From Castanea sativa (taxonomy: Eukaryota > Streptophyta > Magnoliopsida > Fagales > Fagaceae), in the NCBI RefSeq assembly GCF_040712315.1, contig NC_134019.1:39771873-39835872 (forward strand): a stretch of 64,000 nucleotides of DNA, written 5' to 3'. Shown one piece after another: positions 37,427-50,377 of the stretch (position 1 is its first letter; every line of letters begins with the position of its first letter). The notes under the pieces are model-generated. The model did no database searches. It saw only the letters and a program-made list of their open reading frames with translations, and had not been told where the DNA came from. The position numbers and the translations under genes were made by a program.

Positions 37427-37928
37427 GTTGCCACTGTCTCTGTAAGGGCTGCCTTCCACATCTGAAAGAAGAAACCAAGAGGGAAAAGTTAATCCTACTC
37501 TTATTTAACAAGTTGGTACATAAAACATCAAAGAGTGATTATAAACCTCACGAACAAATTCGTCAACTTATAAACACAAAACAAGAAAGTAATTCAAAAT
37601 TTTATTTATTATATTATTGATATGAGTCATATGACATCAATCATATTCTAATTTGGTTTGAGGGGTTTGATTTTTTAGTTTAAATAGGAATTTAAATTTA
37701 TATGATTTTAAAAGTTTAGAATTTGATTTGAAACTAACAAAACTATATGATTTAATTTGTAACAATCTCAATAAGATTTAATTTAAAATAACCCCTAAAG
37801 TATAAGATTTAAAATATAACAAGTTTGTAAGCTGTCCCTGCATATAAAAACATTCAACAGATGTATTAATAAGATTATCTTACCTAAGTGCGTGAGATAG
37901 TTTTCTTGACCTTCGTGCTATGAAAGTA

Positions 37929-38853
37929 CTAGCTGCTGACCCGTGCTATGCACGGAAACCTACATATTTGTAAGGTAAACTAAAATAATTTTATAAAATT
38001 TTAAATTGATTAAGAAATTACACCATTACATGATTTGTTCTTGTATGACTTCAATTTATGTTACAATTTGATGAAGAAGTCATTGCTTGAACGTACAATA
38101 GCTTACAAGAAATTTGTCAGAATATTTCAAATACTGCAAAAAAATAATTCAAAAATTCAGATATTATAACTTCTAAAAGACCAAAAAATATTAAATAATT
38201 AAATAATTAACTGCTTAGAAATTGAAATAAAACAAAATATATACGACTAAATAATAGAGAAATATAAAAAATAGATGGGTTATATTCAAAAGAATAATTT
38301 CAATTATTGTAAGTTTTTTTATCTTGTAAAAAACAGTTAAAAGGAGTTTGGTGGTTTATGTACGAAAATTACTTTTTAAAGAAGATGCAGTAGAATTTTT
38401 CTATTATCCAAAGAAGTTGAACTTTATCAATATTTGATGATTTTTATATTTATCCAAATAAAGTCATGCTTAGGATAATCTTAATATATGATTTATTTAA
38501 GTTTTTATTTTTTTTTTATAAACGTTTGAGTTTAGTTTAAGTTAGACTTATTAGAAAGATAGAGTTTCACTCATTGATAAGTTTGGACTAAACAAAATTA
38601 AATTTTTTTTTTTTAAAATGATAATGATGAGTTTGAATTTAAGTTGGACTTGTTAGAAAGATAGAGTTTCACTCCTTGTTAAATCTGGAATAAACAAAAA
38701 TAATTTTATTTTAAAAAATAATGTGTTTGAGTTTAAGTTGGACTTGTTAGAGAGATAGAGTTTCACTCCTTGTTAAATTTAGACTAAACAAAAATAATTT
38801 TATATAAATAAAATATAATTTTATCTAAATACAATTATATATATATATATATA
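37929..38853 (-). mobile_element. Helitron-like element in the XIP-D intron
   Basis: On the minus strand the 3' end has a hairpin, CCGTGCATAGCACGG, about ten bases before CTAG, followed by T. The other border abuts an AT tract. The XIP-B intron (18650-18665) gives the empty site and shows insertion between A and T. Inside, a unit of about 100 bases containing GATAGAGTTTCACTC is repeated three times (38526-38810). Confidence 0.75.
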
Positions 38854-40397
38854 TTATAAATTGGTTATTTGACCCAAAAATTAAGCTAAAATAAAATACT
38901 AATTTGGATTTGATGATTATGAATATTGGGCTTTAATTTTAAGGGTCTAATTAATGGAAAATATAGAAAATTGTTTAAAAAAATGAGTTGCTTTTTTCCA
39001 TAAATTTTTAAAGCATTTCCTAATCAAACATGCCTAGAGCATCTATTAACAAATTATTTTAATATAATATATAAGATATATGATAATCTAGAAAGACACG
39101 AGCAATTTTGAAAAATCATAACACAAAACGGTCAGTATGACACCACTATGACATGAATATAACACAAGTACAACACCCTAAATGAATTGTCCGTGCTTCT
39201 TAAATGTTAATTGTCCCAATCATCTTAGATACTCTTTATGAACAGCAAGATAACTAGTCTCAATTGGACCGGAAAAAAAAAAAAAAAAAAAAACCCTTTT
39301 GACTTGAGCGTCTTATATTTAAGTCAACTTAGTCAATCTTACCTGCCATGAGTAAATTTCAGCGACACCAATTTTGTCACGGAAAGTTGTTTTTCCTGGG
39401 GTGTTACTTTCTGTTTTCTCAAATGATTTTGAGAAATCTTGATCAGTTCCACCGGAGTTATTCACATCCATTGCTCCAGTCCTACACAAGGAAAATGGAA
39501 GAAAGCTTTCATTTTGGAAAAACATAATGCAAAAATAAAAATATATCATATTTATTATAACAATTTAACAACATAAATTTTTTTTATTAATCGAAATAAT
39601 TTTTATGTCATACAATTTTAAATTGTAGGCTAAAGTACAAAATTCACTATGAAATTTGGGAGTCTATGGATCACATCCTAAAATTTTAAAAGTTGGATTT
39701 TACTCCTTAAAGTTATATTTTGTTTGCATCAACAGTTTCTTCATCCATATTTTCCTTTAAGTTTCATATAAGCCTGTCACGTGCATTTAGTTCATCTAAT
39801 AAAATAATGCTAGTACGTCATGTACTCATATTCATTATGTTATGTCATTTCATTATGTCACGTAGCATTATTTTATTGGACGAACTAAATACACATGGCA
39901 AACTTATGTGACATTTAATGAAAAATATAGATGAGATGTTGTTTATGTAAACAGAATATAATTTTAGAAAGTAATAAAATCTAAAATTTAAAATTTTAGA
40001 GTATAAAATCTAAAAATCTTCAAACACCAATGATAATAAAAACTTCTTTCTTTCTTTCCTTCTTTTTTGTTTTTTTAGGGGCGAGGGGGTGTTCTTTGAA
40101 GTTCAGGGCAAAGCTTTAGAAGTATTTTGTTTTCCAATATCAAATTGTTCTTCCATGCAATCTTGTGTCTTTTTTAATCTGCCTGTTCAGTTAATATTTT
40201 TTGGTAGAGTACTTCGATAAAATACAAATATGACAATATATAAGAAACATACTCGGCGACTAGTTCATTTGTGTATTACTCCCACGAGTATATATACTTG
40301 ACCTTTACCAAAGGTCAGTAAAAGAATAAATGAGATAACTTAAATGAAATGTCATCATTTTCATACGATTTCCTTTAAACTTTACCTTATAATTTTA

Positions 40398-40427
40398 TGA
40401 CCATATTAGTATACTAATATGGTCATA
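40398..40427. repeat. Perfect 30-bp palindrome
   Basis: ATGACCATATTAGTA is followed immediately by its exact reverse complement. No nearby gene gives it an obvious role. It could be the fused tips of a deleted foldback element. Confidence 0.85.
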
Positions 40428-40447
40428 AAAATGCTAAGGTAAAGTTT

Positions 40448-40850
40448 TAAGAATAAAGTTTAGGTACAAAATTAGTTGCAGTCTAAGGTTACAACCTTAA
40501 TAAAATAAACATTAATACATATTTTAGAAATCTAACCATTAAATTGCATATTCTTTATGCTCTTAATATACATGTCAAATTTTGTGTCAATTGGATATTA
40601 TTTACAATATGATTTATAAACTCATATTTTATATATAATTTTAAACTACAAAAATTTGCAATTTAAACAATTTATTGATAATATAGCTATTGATCTTTAA
40701 TTTTCTTGAAATTTTGCAAGCATGAAGAATATAAAAAGAAAATGTGATCAAATGGTGAATTTGTCAAAAATATTAAATAAGGTTGTAGCGTTAGACTACA
40801 ACCAATTTTGTAGCGTTAGGCTACAACAAATTTTGTAACTAAATTTTATC
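40448..40850. mobile_element. MITE with long inverted repeats
   Basis: The left end, AAAGTTTAGGTACAAAATTA and on to AAGGTTACAACCTTA, pairs with the right end TAAGGTTGTAGCGTTAGAC through GTAACTAAATTTTAT. The inverted ends are about 45-50 bases long. A left-end relative lies at 35108-35155. The superfamily is not certain (long inverted ends suggest MULE-like). Confidence 0.6.
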
Positions 40851-41736
40851 CAAGTTTTATTTGGTTCCTCATTATCCCTGAAAATTTTAAAATTATCTCT
40901 TTTTTTTTTTTTTTGATGAGATTAAAATTATCTCATTTGATTCTTAGATATCCTCTCCATTCCTATTATAACAAAATTGGTTGATGTGGTAAATTGTGTC
41001 AAATTTTCAAAAATCAAATCATTTATAGTAAAATTTAAATAGAGAGAGGATTCAATGACGACATTAAATTGATTTTTGAATGCAGTGAGATTAAATTAAT
41101 ATAATCAAGAGTTGAAGGAATAAACTAAACTAAAGTTTAATAGTTGAAAATTTAAATTAGTTATTAGATCCCTTTTTCCCCCAATGTTTTGGCCCTTTTG
41201 GGGGATTTATTCTCCTAGAGGCCTTTCCTACCACTAGGGTGTATGTGTTAGATGGTTCAAATATTGTTGGCTTTTATTATTACTAATTTGTAATTCCATG
41301 CATATGCATAAATACACTTAAAGACATACAAAAAAAAAATGCATGCTTCCTACATATATAATTTAAATACTATTAATAGTAATTTTTATATTTTGTTAAC
41401 TCTTGAAAAAGTCTTATTCGAATATTATTAGGTATAAAATATAAATTATCCATGTTTACTTATTTATTTATTTATTACTTCTTAATTTTTGTTATTGTGA
41501 AGCACTTTTTTTTTACGATTCATTTATTTTAGACTGTTTGGTTTTTTTACTCAATAACTTACTTGAATGAATATTTATGATGTGATCCCATATTTGATTC
41601 TAAAATTAAAAAGTAAAGCTCTCTCTAGAAATAAATAATTTAGAACATATCGTGTAAAATTGGACTCTTATTTGAAATTCTAATTCGACTTTCTATTGAT
41701 TATTATCATTGGATGTTAATTTGAAAAAATATATAG

Positions 41737-41790
<54 letters not shown>

Positions 41791-44102
41791 TTGATAGCTA
41801 CAATTAATAGGGGTGAAGGATTTGGACCCTTAATGTCTCTATTGAATCTGCCAAAAATTTCATTTAAGTTACAACTTACAAAGCACTATATAATTGGCTT
41901 CATTTATATTAATATAATTATTAAGAATTAATGTAGCAGTCTAAAAACAATTACTAGCTCAAATTACAAACCAAAAGTCCAAAAGATTCCCTTACAGAAG
42001 AGCGCATGTGGGAAATTGTCTTAAATTTTTATTTGTAATTGGTGTTTTTGTTGTATTTCTTTGGTATGAAAAGAAGGGAAGTTCTTAGTTGTAAAAGAAA
42101 AGGTTTTCCTTATCAAAGAAGTAATTATAGATTCTTTTTCCATCAAAGAATACAATTGCAATTTTATAAATAGCCATTCTTGGAGAAGGTTTTTGGTTGC
42201 TTTGGTTTGTATTAGGGGCTCTATCTAAACTCTAAAGTAGTCCTCCGTAACCACTTAAACCCCATAGAACACTCTGAAGGTTTTCTATGAATGAGCTCAA
42301 GAATAAAGATTTAGGTTTTCCATAGTTTTGAATGAGGAGCTCTATAGTAGAAACTTTGAAAAGAGCTCAGAAGGAGAAACTCTAAGGTGGTGTTTGGTAT
42401 AGAGAAATCCACATTATTCCTAGCATCCAGATTACTAGGAATGTAATGTCTTACAATCTGGACGCCTAGGAATGTAACTCTTCCTATGTTTAGTTTAACT
42501 AGGAATCTAATAAAATTCCTAGAAATGTGAGATTATAATATTTGGTTTATTCATAAGAATCTTAAATGAATTAATTATTTTTCTCATACTATCTTTAGAT
42601 TTGTAAATCCAATATCAAGTCTTTTTTTATTTTAAATCTTCCTCCAAATAAATAGTGACAAAAAAATATAGACTACAAATTATGACAAATTCATTAAAAC
42701 TATAATTTAACATTTCAAAATGACAAGTACAATCTAGAGTTCAATCTCCGCCTACACTAAAAATCGATTGATGTCTTGGTCTGATAATAAAAAACTATTA
42801 TTATGAGCAAATTTCATAGGTTAAAACTCTCTCTCTCAAAAAAAAAAAAAAATCTTATTCTCTATGGAAAAATCTTGTTAACAAAATTAAATCATTTATT
42901 TTACTTTTTTTTATGAGAATTTATTTTACTTTAGCATCTAACAAATCCCAAATAAAAGATATAAAAAGGGGAAAATTGATTCTTAATCATAATTTTAAAA
43001 AAAGCTTAGTCCATATCAAAACAGCCTGACAAAGTTTAAGTCTATAAGACCATAGAAGTAGCAATAAAAATATAAGTAGTTCATCAACAATGAATCAAAT
43101 GCACATAAATATTTCTAGCAATTAAACAAAACCAACATTCTGAGATACGAATAGATGCATTAACAAATTTCCATGAAAATAGATCCATTAATAATTTGTT
43201 GAGCAACATACACACAATAGTAAAAGTAAATACCTAGCAGCAACAATGGAGCGTCCCTTTCAAAATTTTTTTTTTCACCCGTGAAACCTGAATAGAACTT
43301 TGTTAATGAATATATCAACAAAGTTGTCTATCCGGTTTATATTGTTTTGGAGGGGAAGAGATAAAGGACAAGGGAGGAAATGTTGATGATTTGTTTTAGG
43401 TTCTATCTCTAGTGCTTAAATGATAAAGAAAAAGGGTTAAAATTGTCAGGTTCTAAAAAAACAATTTTTTCTAAGTTTAGGAATCCGAATACCCATATGT
43501 TTTAAAGCAAATCCATATTCCAACAAAAAAGGGATTAAGGGAGAATTCAAATAATCTTGATAGCTAATTTTAATCAATGAATATATCAATAGAGATGTCT
43601 ATCATCTTTATGCTATTTTGGTGGAAAAAGATAAAGATAAGGGAAGAGATATTCATGATTCGTTTTATGTTTTATCTTCATTGCTTATATGATAAGAATA
43701 AATAGTTAAAACTGTCAATTTATAGAAAATACAATTTCCTTTATTTTTTGGGAATACGGATACCTACATATTTTAAAGGGAATTTATATACTCTTGACAT
43801 CTGATTCTCTGGTGTGATTTAAAACCAAACATGAGAATTTTTCAAAATTCCTAATAATCCTAAAACATTATTTTAACATAAGAATTTAGCCAACAATCTA
43901 AAACTTAACACGGTGTAATGGGATTTAGTTAGTTTGTATTTATGAGAGATTTGAGTGTGCTTATCTTTGTAAAGGTTATGTGTTATTTGTAAGAGTAAGG
44001 TTGTTTTTTGAGGTTTGGTTGATAGTGAATTTAGGTTAGCATTATTTGTAGATGTAGGCGTAGAATTGGCCAAATAATGTTATATGTTATAATCTAGTGT
44101 TG

Positions 44103-44151
<49 letters not shown>

Positions 44152-44203
44152 AATCTTCTATTGGTCACTAATCACAACAACAACTAATGTTAATCAAAAC
44201 AAG

Positions 44204-45405
44204 TAGGGGTGTGCATAAAACTAACGAACCAAAAAAACCGGCCAAAACCGACCGAACCGTTGCAAAAATTTCAAATCGGTTTTGGTTTTTAATTTTTAAA
44301 AACCGAAAATTTTAGTTCGGTTTCGGTTTCCGGTTTGAATACACCGAACCGACCGAAACCGAACCAAACATATTATAACATATTTTACATAAAATATATA
44401 ATATATAATATTTGGGCATCAAGCCTCCTATACATATTTGGGCCTGCCATACATGTTAGGCCTTTTCATTTTTTTTAAACCATTTGGGCCTTTCTTTTTT
44501 TCATTTATTAGATCTGGCCCTTTCCCCTTTTCCATGTTTTCATTTTATTTTTAGGATAAGTAAGTATAATTAAACTAATTACTAATTAGATATCTAATCA
44601 ACCTAATTAAACTTAATCTAATTTAAATATAAAAACAAAAGGTAAAAACCCTACCCACAACCCACTTTCTTTCTCATAGCCTCCATTCTTCAGATTAAGA
44701 ACCTTAGAGAGCTTCTCAAATGTGCTGGATCAGCGAGGAGTCCACAGTCCAGTCTTTGATGACATCGCCAATGACATCCACGAGCCATGCCGCCTTTCTT
44801 TCTTTGCTGCCCCATTCCTAACCCCAACATCGGTCACGACACGCTCCTCGATGCCACTCCACACGTCGGCCTTCCTACACCGGCCTCCACACACTAGCCT
44901 TCCTACGCCGACCTCCACACACCGGCCTTCCTACGCCGACCTCCACATGCTGATCTCCACACACCGACCTCCCTACGCTGGCCTAATCTTTTCATTCTCA
45001 CAGTGACCCTCTCTCTCTCTTTAATTTCTCCATAATTTCCTCTCTCTTTTTTATATTCTGGGTTTGTTTAATATTGAATCAATGCTATTTTTTCAATTTT
45101 TATGTGCAAATAGAGTTAGGGTTTTGAAAAAACCCATGTGCTTGGTTGTTTATATTCTAGGCTTGTTTATTTTTTCAATTTCCTCTCTCTTTTTTATATT
45201 TTGGGTTTGTTTATTTTTTTCTTGCTTTCTTAGAAAATAAATGATAAGGAAACAGAAAAAACCTATCGAAATCGAAATCCAACCGAAACCGATTGAATTC
45301 CAATTACTTCAGTCAATTTCGGTTGAGAATTTCACAAACCAAAAATTTTAGTTTCAGTTGGTCAACACTTAGAAAACCGACTGAAACCAAACTGACACAC
45401 CCCTA
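44204..45405. mobile_element. hAT element, 1.2 kb, with GC-richer insert
   Basis: The ends TAGGGGTGTGCA and the inverse TAGGGGTGTGTC are inverted repeats. The exact 8-bp repeat AAAACAAG flanks it (44196-44203 and 45406-45413). The uninterrupted site is present at about 27825-27835, so the insertion is proven by comparison. Next to each end lie ACCGAACCGACCGAAACC-type repeats. The centre (44690-45010) is much more GC-rich and contains short tandem units (CTCCACACACCGGCCTTCC), possibly captured DNA; its short frames match nothing I recognise. Confidence 0.93.
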
Positions 45406-45493
45406 AAAACAAGGGTGTTGTATAATCTCTAAAAACACCATTTGTCTTTTTTTTTATTCACCTTTAATTAGGTTTTCTGCAATGTTTAATTAA

Positions 45494-45495
45494 TC

Positions 45496-45537
<42 letters not shown>

Positions 45538-46831
45538 CTATATATATTATTATAGGTAAAGCTGAGAGAAAATCCAATTAGATTTTAAATTAGAATCAGC
45601 TTAAGAGTCTAATTTGATGCCATGTGTCCCATCTAATCTAACTTTTTTTTTAAATTTTTTTATGTCAAATGAGTTAATTTAGTGTAAAAAACGAGGAGTC
45701 CAATACAAGTAAACCATAAATAAATAAAAAATTGAAATATTTTATATTTATGAGCCTTTTTTTGTATAACTAAAAACAATTCAAGTTTATAAGTCATATA
45801 TATATATATATATATTTATAGCCAAAGTTAAAAGAAAATCCAATTAAATTCTAAACTGAAGTCTAATTTTGCACCACGTGTCTCATTTATTTTTTAAATT
45901 TGTGTTTCAAGTGAATTATTAGGTGCAAAAATTAAAGAGTTTAAATTCAATTAGATTCTAAATTAAATTTTAATTGGAGTTCAATTTTGCGCATGTGTTT
46001 CATCTAATTTTTAAAATTTTTATGGTAAGTAAATTATTGAATGCAAAAACAGAAGAGTTTGGATCTAATTAAATTATATATATGTAATTGTGATTATTTT
46101 TAAGAGATTAAATTCTATAAGGATGGAGTGTAAAATTCATGTTTTACACCATCCAATAAGTGATTATCACATTAGCATTTCACTTAAAATTCAATACATC
46201 CTACCACACCTAATAACATCTCGATAGATTCCCAATTTTGTTGGATTTATATATGGGTATTAGAATTGATTGAGTGTGCTTGTGTTCATTCTTAAATATA
46301 TGATAAGATGATGTGGCATGTTGAGATTGGAGGGGTAAAACATGAGTTTTACACCACGTCCTTATAGAATTTAATCTCTATTTTTAAATGTATTCGTACA
46401 TATGCACAGGTTACACACTAGTAATAATAATAAGTGAAATTGAGAGAAACTTAAATTAAAATTCCAAATTAGAGTTCAAATTTTGCATCATGTCCTAAAT
46501 TATTTATTCTTAAATATTTTTATTTCTTAATTTTAGAATCAAATGTGGTACCACTTCATAAATATTCATCCAAGTGAGTTATTAAGTTCAAGAACCAAAG
46601 AGTCTAGAATAAATGAATCATAAAAGGAAAGTGTTTCACAATAATTAAAAAAATATATATGGACAATTTACATTTTATACCTAATAATATCTTTACAAAA
46701 AATTTAAAAGAATTAACAAAATAGAAAAATGACTATCAATAATATTTAAATTATATATATAAGAATTATATTATGTATCTTATTGTATATCTTTAAGTGT
46801 ATCCATGCATATGTATGAGGTTTCAAGCTAG
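45494..46831 (+). mobile_element. Helitron-like composite insertion
   Basis: The block begins TCTATAATAATAA after an A and ends CTAG before T (46828-46832). The homologous sequence at 27905-27930 is the empty site. Inside, a second start TCTATATATATT (45537) and a second end, ACACACTAG followed by T (46421), show that at least two related elements are joined. Repeated motifs GAGAAAATCCAATTA and CATATGCACAGG define the family. Confidence 0.7.
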
Positions 46832-49043
46832 TTATCCTTCAATATGAAGGTTTGTTGTAGTTGTGTTTGATTGTAAGCAATGGTTTTGGAAACCACTCAA
46901 ACTGGCTATGTGAAGTGATTTCACCAAAGTGCATAAATTTGTTTTAGATTCAAAAGAAATAGATAATTTTTTTTTTTTCTTATCTTCTTCTCTTATAATT
47001 TCTAAGTTAAGAAAATCTTAATTTAATTACAATTTAAATTTTTCATCTAATCCTAAGTGGTTTCACCGAATTGTAGAATCATTTTTAGATTTAAAAAAAA
47101 TAGATACAATTTGTTTTGTTCTTATCTTCTTCTTCTTCTTCTTCTATAATTTGATTAATTTCTAAATTGATAAAAATTTTAAGTTGATTACAATCCAAAT
47201 TCTTCGTCTAATCATTTTCTTATAATCTATCTATACTATTAATAAGAAGATTTTCTTGTTTCGTTTTCAATTTTTGGCGTACCAATATATCCTCATACAA
47301 ATTCTGAAATAATGTACCTTTTAGTTTAATTTTTTTTCCTACAAAAAAGAATTTTTTTTTTTTAAAAACATTAATATTATCTCACGTACAAAAGAAAAAA
47401 AAAATGTTATTCTCACCACTCATTTGTATTCAAATGTCTTATTCTTATCTGTATTTGTTATCTATTTGAATTCAAATGCTTCAATTATTCCAAAAAAAAA
47501 AAAAAAACTCCACTACCTCATGTAAAAACTACTCATTCTTATCTCGATGTTTCTATGTTTTTTTTTAAATTCTTTAAAATATTCCAAAATTTTTGTTATC
47601 CAAATTCTATACAATTATCACAAATCTTCATCCATCCACACTAACGTGTATCATATTTCTTTTCTTCAAATCTCAATTTTTTTTACTTATCACAATTCTT
47701 ATCTCAATCAATAAATTCATATATCTCACTGGGTTTCAATTTCTTACAGTTCTCTATCTCATTTTTAAACATTATTTTATATTACCTTATCTACTTCTTT
47801 AAATATATATATATACACACACACACACATACACATTTATTTATATATCACTTTTAAGCATTATAACACTAAACCAAAAAAACAAATAAATAAAAAAGAA
47901 CATTATTAAGTTATAAGTTGATAAATAAAATCAATTTGATTACAATCCAAAGGACCAAAATCCTCAATTAATCCTTTTTTTTTTTTTATCTAAATTATAT
48001 TACAACACGTTAAAAAAAAAAAAAAAAAAAAAGCAATGTTGTACACGTAAGGGGAAAAAAAAGAAGCAAAGTAGTACATACCAAAAAAAAAAAAGAAAAA
48101 AGGCAACTACTTTTAGTGTTTAAATAAAACACTAAATTCTTTGGATTTCCTCTTCACATAACGTGAATTTTTTCTTTCTTTGGATTTCTTGATCACACAC
48201 CACTTGTTTTTTAAGATTTAGACTTCAGTTCCACACTTCCACAAATTAGACTAATATCAGACTTTTTGTTCATATCAACTAGTTCAATGTAAAGTGTATA
48301 TATATCAAATAATTTATAATGAATAGCTATTAATTATACAGTTTTTTTCTCTATTCTTTTCTTCTTCTATCTACAACCTTGTAGGTATTGATTTGTTTAC
48401 TCTAATTTTTTTCCCATTAAATTGAATAGGTTTTGTGTATTTTTTTTTTTTAAACCTAATTTGCCTAAGTTTTATCTAATTTATATTAGTATGGTTTGAG
48501 AATGAATCATTAAATATTATTAGACATGATTTTTTAAATAATTGTGTGTTTTATGACATGGGAATGGTGATATGTTGCTTTCATCATCTCAATTTTGATT
48601 TAGATAACAATCTTCTTTTTAGCTTATTATTAAGCATATTTTGATATAAATTTGATAATAAAATGTTCATAACAATGGTTTATTTCATTTTTTTTTATTA
48701 TCAATCATTAAATATAGTTTGACATGATTTTTATCAATCATTAAATCTATATATATAATAATAAGTAAAACAGATAAAAAATTCAATTAAATTTCAAATT
48801 GGAATTCAATTAGAGTCTAATTTTGCGTCATGTGTCTCATCTAATGTAAATTTTAGAATTTTGTGCCAAGTGAGTTAATTTTGTGTAAAAATTGTATTTC
48901 AATTAGAGTTTAATTTTGTGCCACGTATCCCATCCAATCTAAATTTTTAAAATTTTGTACCAAATTAGTTAATTTAGTGTAGAAAACGAGGAGTCCAAAA
49001 CATAATTATATAACTAAAAAAAATTCAAATTTATAAGTCATCC

Positions 49044-49087
<44 letters not shown>

Positions 49088-49114
49088 GGTAAAGTTGAGA
49101 GAAAATCCAATTAG
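46832..49114. other. Gene-free AT-rich region with Helitron-like starts
   Basis: No gene is seen. Helitron-type 5' ends occur at 47230 (TCTATACTATTAATAAG) and 48746 (TCTATATATATAATAATAAG). The second begins the host element into which the LTR retrotransposon inserted, and it resumes at 60206-60855. Confidence 0.55.
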
Positions 49115-49119
49115 ATTTC

Positions 49120-49869
49120 TGTAAGTGCACAATTGCACCTGGCCCCAAGAACAGTTACGGGCTCAGGCCCAATGAGCCTTAAACAATATGAATTTGTAGA
49201 GTGTGGGCTTGAAACCCAGGTTAGAAGTGTGTGAGGATTAAATGACAAGCCAAAGATTGCAAACACTCGAAAACAACAGGGAATATTGTAAATCAACCTT
49301 CTCGGACGTAAGCCAAGAGTTGTTCTTATATTATCTCTTCCTCTTTTTTCTTTTCCTTTTAGATTACAAAGAAGTCCATCCATCTTTTCAGTTCTAGGTT
49401 GCTCCTTAAATACTCTTCTTTTTGATACTTTGTACACGTGTTGCCCCAACTCCCCCTTAGCCTAGATATTTCTTTTCTCAGTGCCTTTGAATAGTAACCA
49501 GAAGTTTCCCTTCCACTGTTTAGGTGTCACTTCCCCATTAATGCGGCCAGGGTGGTAGGTGCAGGGTCTTTAATGTGGAGGTGGCAGCCTTTATCTTTGG
49601 TATTTCTCTAGCATCGATGCTTCTAGGACATTCAAGGGTTCACCCCCTTTTACCATTGGTCTTCACCGTGTCATTCCCTAACCTTTACAATGAAGTCCCG
49701 GAATCTCCGACGTCCGTCCAAGGGAAAAATCATCCTCGGCTGTACCCTCGGATCCTCGGCGTATGGTCCGACCCATAGTACTAACAAGTTCTAAACTCAG
49801 GAGCAGGTCGGTCTTCCTTAGCATGGCCCAAAGGCCCATATACCCATCAGGGTCTTTTTACTCCCCACA
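49120..49869 (-). repeat. 3' LTR of the gypsy element (left copy)
   Basis: It is 750 bp. On the minus strand it begins TGTGGGGAGTAAAAAG and ends GCACTTACA. A TATA-like box (AATATAAGAAC on the minus strand, near 49325-49340) could serve as the LTR promoter. It is near-identical to 59461-60205. Confidence 0.97.
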
Positions 49870-49886
49870 ATAGCCCCTCAAAACTC
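49870..49886 (-). other. Polypurine tract
   Basis: On the minus strand GAGTTTTGAGGGGCTAT lies directly before the 3' LTR. The GAGGGG purine core in this position is the expected primer site for plus-strand DNA synthesis. Confidence 0.65.
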
Positions 49887-50332
49887 TAATTTTCAACGTC
49901 CGAGGAGAAAAATAGGGTTTTGATCTGACGAGAACTTACTCCACACACTTCATGAATGATTGCACGTGTGGAAATCGTTTCGCGTCCCAGAAGATGCCAC
50001 TTGGCGGTTTTATTTTCAAAAACGCGCGCATTTATTACTGTAAGTTACACTTTGTCCCCCACGTTCAACGGCGAGATGGGCATCTAACGGTCCTCGTTTC
50101 TCCACAAAAATTTGGGCGGGACAAATATAATTTCGAGGCCGCTTTTCCGCACGTCGCGACGCTTCGGGAACCTGCGCCTTCATTTAATTCCTCAGGGGCT
50201 AATCCCATCAAAACATCAGCCATCATACTTTACCTGCAGAAAACCGTGAAAATTTGCACACCTTCAACTTTGTAAGTTCTTGCTCTTTCTATTCTTAACC
50301 TTTTCTCCTCGGACCTTGTCCTCGGCTGTCCC

Positions 50333-50338
50333 TATAAA
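50333..50338 (+). promoter_or_regulatory. TATA box of the antisense gene
   Basis: TATAAA within CCCTATAAACG lies 40-45 bases before the ATG at 50378 on the plus strand. Its position fits a promoter driving the antisense gene inside the retrotransposon. That it is used is inference. Confidence 0.5.
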
Positions 50339-50377
50339 CGTTCTCCCTCTTAAAGTTTAATCTTTCGTTCCTCTGTA

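Larger units (their letters stand above)
36226..39471 (-). pseudogene. XIP: XIP-D: aquaporin disrupted by a hAT element
   Basis: Exon 1 is 39471-39343 (43 codons) with a good donor, CAG|GTAAGA. Exon 2 begins at 37461 (acceptor CTTTCAG, then MWKAAL) and is split after 35 bases by a 505-bp hAT element (36922-37426). Past it the frame is open through the pore motifs NPM (loop B) and NPARC (loop E). The loop-C motif is VGGC rather than LGGC. Near the end, about 48 bases present in XIP-B are missing after the TLP motif, so translation stops at 36226 with a short foreign tail. From inside the hAT element an ATG (37032) is open into the channel sequence, giving a possible 268-residue chimeric frame. 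Unless the element is spliced out, no normal channel can be made. The intron also carries a Helitron-like insertion. Confidence 0.9.
39472..44203. other. XIP-D upstream flank and duplicated gene-free sequence
   Basis: No gene is seen. 40075-40350 and 41040-41270 match the XIP-B flank (21040-21640 and 22340-22560). 41940-42387 matches 25550-26070, and 43900-44203 matches 27620-27835. 42388-43850 has no counterpart in the other copy. It starts GGTGGTGTTTGGTATAG and stops near AAAACCAAACATGAG, so it may be a further hAT-like insertion, but no target duplication was found. Confidence 0.55.

Noticed and set aside
42388..43850. A further hAT-like insertion
   Set aside because: The ends look like inverted GTGTTTGGT/ACCAAAC sequence and the paralog lacks the block, but no target duplication was found and host homology does not resume cleanly, so it is not listed as a separate element.
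44722..45006. 94-codon frame with His/Arg/Pro repeats
   Set aside because: It comes from short tandem repeats in the core of the hAT element. No known domain; treated as possible captured DNA only.
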